Shown here in pieces: positions 61,766 to 64,000 of a stretch of DNA of 64,000 nucleotides. The notes beneath the pieces were generated by a model. It was given only the letters and a program-made list of their open reading frames with translations, was not told the DNA's origin and did no database searches. This DNA comes from Hyphomicrobiales bacterium. Its GTDB lineage: Bacteria; Pseudomonadota; Alphaproteobacteria; Rhizobiales; Rhizobiaceae. A program made the translations under genes and the position numbers. Where the stretch lies: positions 1-64,000 of the forward strand of contig UEGR01000007.1 of NCBI GenBank assembly GCA_900465685.1. The letters are read 5' to 3'. Position 1 is the first letter of the stretch. Each line of letters starts with the position of its first letter.

Positions 61766-62467
61766 ATGACTGAACCGTTACGCATTTTTATTGGCTGGGA
61801 TTCCCGCGAACCGATCGCTTATGAAGTCGCCAAGGCCTCGGCGCTGAAGCATTCTTCCATTCCGCTCGAGATTGTGCCGATCAAGCTGCAGGATTTGGTT
61901 GATCAGGGCGTCTATACGCGCGACATCGATCCGCTGGCCTCCACGGAATTCACCTATTCTCGCTTCTTCACCCCATGGCTTGCGGGCTATAAGGGCTGGG
62001 CGCTGTTCTGCGATTGCGACTTCCTGTTTCTCGGCGATATTGCCGGATTGCAGGCCTATAACGACCCGTCAAAGGCGGTTTATTGCGTTCAGCACGACTA
62101 TCAGCCGAAAGACAGCGTCAAGATGGACGGCAAGGTGCAGACGACCTATCCGCGCAAGAACTGGTCGTCCTGCATGTTGTTCAACTGCGAACATCCTTCG
62201 ACGCGCCAGCTGACGCCGGAACTCGTCAACCGCGAAACGGGCGCTTTCCTGCATCGCATGCAATGGGCTGCTGATGATGAAATCGGCGCATTGCCGACCG
62301 AGTATAACTGGCTTGAAGGCTGGAACGAAAAGCCGGAACACGGCCTGCCGAAAGTCGTGCATTACACGAGCGGCGGTCCATGGTTCAAGGACTGGCAGAA
62401 TGTCGATTATGCCGATCTCTGGCGCGCCGAGGCCGACATTGTTGAACCGGGCTGGAAGCCGATCTGA
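61766..62467 (+). CDS. Glycosyltransferase (GT8-like)
   Basis: The 233-residue protein starts LRIFIGWDSREPIAYEVAKASALKHSS and has the DxD motif Asp83-Cys-Asp85 in FCDCDFLFLGD, with a metal-binding HYTSGGPW near the end. It fits GT8-like retaining transferases. It lies 50 bases after the GT29-like gene with its own AAGGAG. Part of a glycan-modification group. Confidence 0.82.
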   Translation: MTEPLRIFIGWDSREPIAYEVAKASALKHSSIPLEIVPIKLQDLVDQGVYTRDIDPLASTEFTYSRFFTPWLAGYKGWALFCDCDFLFLGDIAGLQAYNDPSKAVYCVQHDYQPKDSVKMDGKVQTTYPRKNWSSCMLFNCEHPSTRQLTPELVNRETGAFLHRMQWAADDEIGALPTEYNWLEGWNEKPEHGLPKVVHYTSGGPWFKDWQNVDYADLWRAEADIVEPGWKPI

Positions 62468-62532
62468 TCGCCAGCCTTGATCGCGCGAAAAATCCTACAG
62501 CTTTTTAACCGGCTCCACGCTACATAGATGCC

Positions 62533-63369
62533 ATGAACGAAACGCGTCATGAATCTCCAGCGCAAGGCGGATCACAACAACCTGCCGCGCAGCAAAAACC
62601 AGACGGCCCGAAGAGGGCCGGTTCTGTGGCATTGGAAGACGGCCCAAAGAGGGCCGTCAAGGCTTTCATCATCCATCTGAAGCGGGCGAGTGATCGTCAG
62701 CCGCAGGTGGCGCAGCTCATTGAAAGCCTGCCAATGCGGGCGGAAGTGATTGACGCCATTGACGGGCGCGTGCTCGATGAAGACACCATCCAGCGCGTCT
62801 ATCGCCGCTCGGTGCACAAGCCGCACTACCCCTTCCCCCTCAGCACCAATGAGATTGCCTGCTTTCTGTCGCATCGCAAGGCATGGCAAGCCATTGTCGA
62901 TCAGAAGATCGACGCTGGTTTCGTGCTGGAAGACGATGTCGAGCTGACGCCGGAATTTGCAGCGGCTTTTCAGGCTGCTCTGCAACTCGTTGACCATGAC
63001 AGTTTCATCCGTTTCCCCTTCCGCGAACGGGAAACGGGCCGGGAAGTGCTGAATATCGACGGCGTTCGTGTTATCCTGCCTGTACCGGTTGGCCTTGGCA
63101 TGGTTGCCCAGCTTGTCGGGCGGGAGGCTGCAAGACGGCTGCTGGCCGCGACCGAGACGTTTGACCGGCCGGTGGACACCACGGCGCAGATGAACTGGGT
63201 GACGGGGCTGAAGCCGCTTTCCGTCCTGCCCGGCGGCGTACGTGAAGTGTCAGTGCGATTAGGTGGCAGCACTATCCAGAAATCCCGTTCACTGCCTGAT
63301 AAGCTGAAGCGGGAAATCCTGCGTCCGCTTTATCGCTGGAAAATCAAATCCCGCTCTCTTAAAGGATAA
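62533..63369 (+). CDS. Glycosyltransferase family 25 protein (LPS core type)
   Basis: The 278-residue protein has AFIIHLKRASDRQPQVAQLIESLP, HRKAWQ and the metal site VLEDDVELTPEF, hallmarks of GT25 transferases (LgtB/LgtE-like) that add galactose or similar sugars to LPS. Residues 1-40 are a low-complexity head with a repeated DGPKRA, encoded by two GGCCC-A/GAAGA-GGGCC hairpin units. The next gene is a deacetylase. Confidence 0.88.
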   Translation: MNETRHESPAQGGSQQPAAQQKPDGPKRAGSVALEDGPKRAVKAFIIHLKRASDRQPQVAQLIESLPMRAEVIDAIDGRVLDEDTIQRVYRRSVHKPHYPFPLSTNEIACFLSHRKAWQAIVDQKIDAGFVLEDDVELTPEFAAAFQAALQLVDHDSFIRFPFRERETGREVLNIDGVRVILPVPVGLGMVAQLVGREAARRLLAATETFDRPVDTTAQMNWVTGLKPLSVLPGGVREVSVRLGGSTIQKSRSLPDKLKREILRPLYRWKIKSRSLKG

Positions 63370-63404
63370 AGCGGTTTCCTTTGAAATAGAACTGCCCTAG
63401 CTAT

Positions 63405-63458
63405 TTGTCTTGCGCATGTCGCGACCCGCGAAACCGCGCAGCTTTGCTGGAATATTCT
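63405..63458. repeat. Degenerate REP-like repeat R4
   Basis: TTGTCTTGCGCATGTCGCG then AAACCGCGCAGCTTTGCTGGAATATTCT is a diverged relative of R1/R2, just upstream of the deacetylase start. Confidence 0.45.
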
Positions 63459-63471
63459 CGTGAGGATTGCC

Positions 63472-64000
63472 TTGTCAGTTCCAATTCTTCTTTATCACCA
63501 GATTGATGTTCCGCCCCGGCACAAGGCGCCTTTTCGTAGCATGACCGTGCATCCCGACCGCTTTCGCAGCCAGATGGCCTGGCTGAAACGCCTCGGTTAC
63601 CAGGGATTGTCGTTCAAGGATGCACTGCCCTACATCTATGGCGGCAAAAAGGGCAAAGTCGCGGTCATCACCTTCGATGACGGCTTTGAAAATGTGTTCC
63701 GTAACGCACTGCCTGTCTTGCAGGAGCATGGCTTCACCGCCACGAATTATTTCGTCGCCAACCAGATCGGCGGCTTCAACCTCTGGGATCAGAAAATCGG
63801 CGTGGCGCGGGCCAATTGCATGAGCGCCACCGAAATGCGGGAATGGGCCGCGCTCGGTCACGAGGTGGGATCCCACACGCTCGACCATATCAATCTGCGT
63901 GAGGCCAGCGATGCAGAGGCGCAAGTGCAGATCCGGCAATCCCGCGAAAAGATCGAGGATTTGCTCGGGCAGGAAGTGATCTCCTTCGCCTATCCCTATG
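63472..64000 (+). CDS. Polysaccharide deacetylase (NodB-fold), partial at window end
   Basis: The 5' 176 codons of a longer gene. VPILLYHQID, VAVITFDDGFENVF (metal Asp-Asp) and GSHTLDHINL (metal His) are NodB-domain motifs. It probably deacetylates a surface or LPS-linked sugar. No ATG is near: a TTG at 63472 with GTGAGG upstream, or a GTG at 63460, are the options, and I choose TTG. The 3' end lies beyond the window. Confidence 0.82.
   Translation, partial: MSVPILLYHQIDVPPRHKAPFRSMTVHPDRFRSQMAWLKRLGYQGLSFKDALPYIYGGKKGKVAVITFDDGFENVFRNALPVLQEHGFTATNYFVANQIGGFNLWDQKIGVARANCMSATEMREWAALGHEVGSHTLDHINLREASDAEAQVQIRQSREKIEDLLGQEVISFAYPY

Overview
The window looks like chromosomal DNA of an alphaproteobacterium of the order Hyphomicrobiales, most probably the Brucella/Ochrobactrum group. 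I infer this from the even, high-GC coding style, the complete ccoNOQP-ccoGHIS block behind an FNR/FixK box, an IalB-family protein, a DUF1127 protein, the nadQ-nadABC arrangement and several copies of Rhizobiales-type REP-like repeats. No rRNA, tRNA, CRISPR, phage or complete insertion sequence was seen. All genes look intact; the last one runs off the right edge.

Layout. 1-5.4 kb: a secreted TonB/TolA-C-like protein, an ArsR/SRPBCC pair behind a palindromic operator, a ClpP paralogue, a FUSC-type membrane protein, an ArsC/Spx-like protein, and Ada with a 2OG-Fe(II) oxygenase. 5.4-10.9 kb: a periplasmic redox/cell-wall operon (dsbD, L,D-transpeptidase, DsbA-like), divergent from a two-component system, with a CTTAAG-N5-CTTAAG direct repeat between them. 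10.9-19.1 kb: cbb3 oxidase and its assembly genes. 19.0-36.6 kb: a purine-to-glycerate catabolic region. It holds glycerate kinase, tartronate semialdehyde reductase, hydroxypyruvate isomerase, glyoxylate carboligase with an IclR regulator, guanine deaminase, urate oxidase PuuD, a LysR regulator, xanthine dehydrogenase XdhABC, HIU hydrolase, a PuuE-UraD fusion and ureidoglycine aminohydrolase. Together they cover guanine to allantoate and glyoxylate to phosphoglycerate; the allantoate-to-glyoxylate steps are only partly present.

36.6-47.4 kb: IalB, a MATE transporter, a proline-racemase-superfamily enzyme with unusual active-site residues, carboxy(nor)spermidine dehydrogenase and decarboxylase, an MFS transporter, a SufR-like regulator divergent from Fe-SOD, and ferredoxin-NADP reductase. 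47.4-53.6 kb: nadABC, nadQ and panBC on the minus strand, with two perfect palindromic operators before nadA. 53.7-60.4 kb: a lipoprotein hydrolase, two MhqO-type proteins (one fused to an MhqD-type esterase), and lrgAB with a LysR regulator. 60.4-64 kb: a small unknown protein, a DUF1127 protein and a glycan group (GT29-like, GT8-like, GT25, polysaccharide deacetylase).

The most interesting non-coding element lies at about 57964-58085 on the minus strand. Three consecutive perfect 9-bp hairpins each carry CCTCCTCCC in the loop, and the last is followed by a T-rich run. This matches the architecture of the anti-Shine-Dalgarno 'cuckoo'/CcsR-type small RNAs. Other points of note are regulatory palindromes in front of many operons and a dispersed repeat that encodes the C-terminal tail of hydroxypyruvate isomerase.
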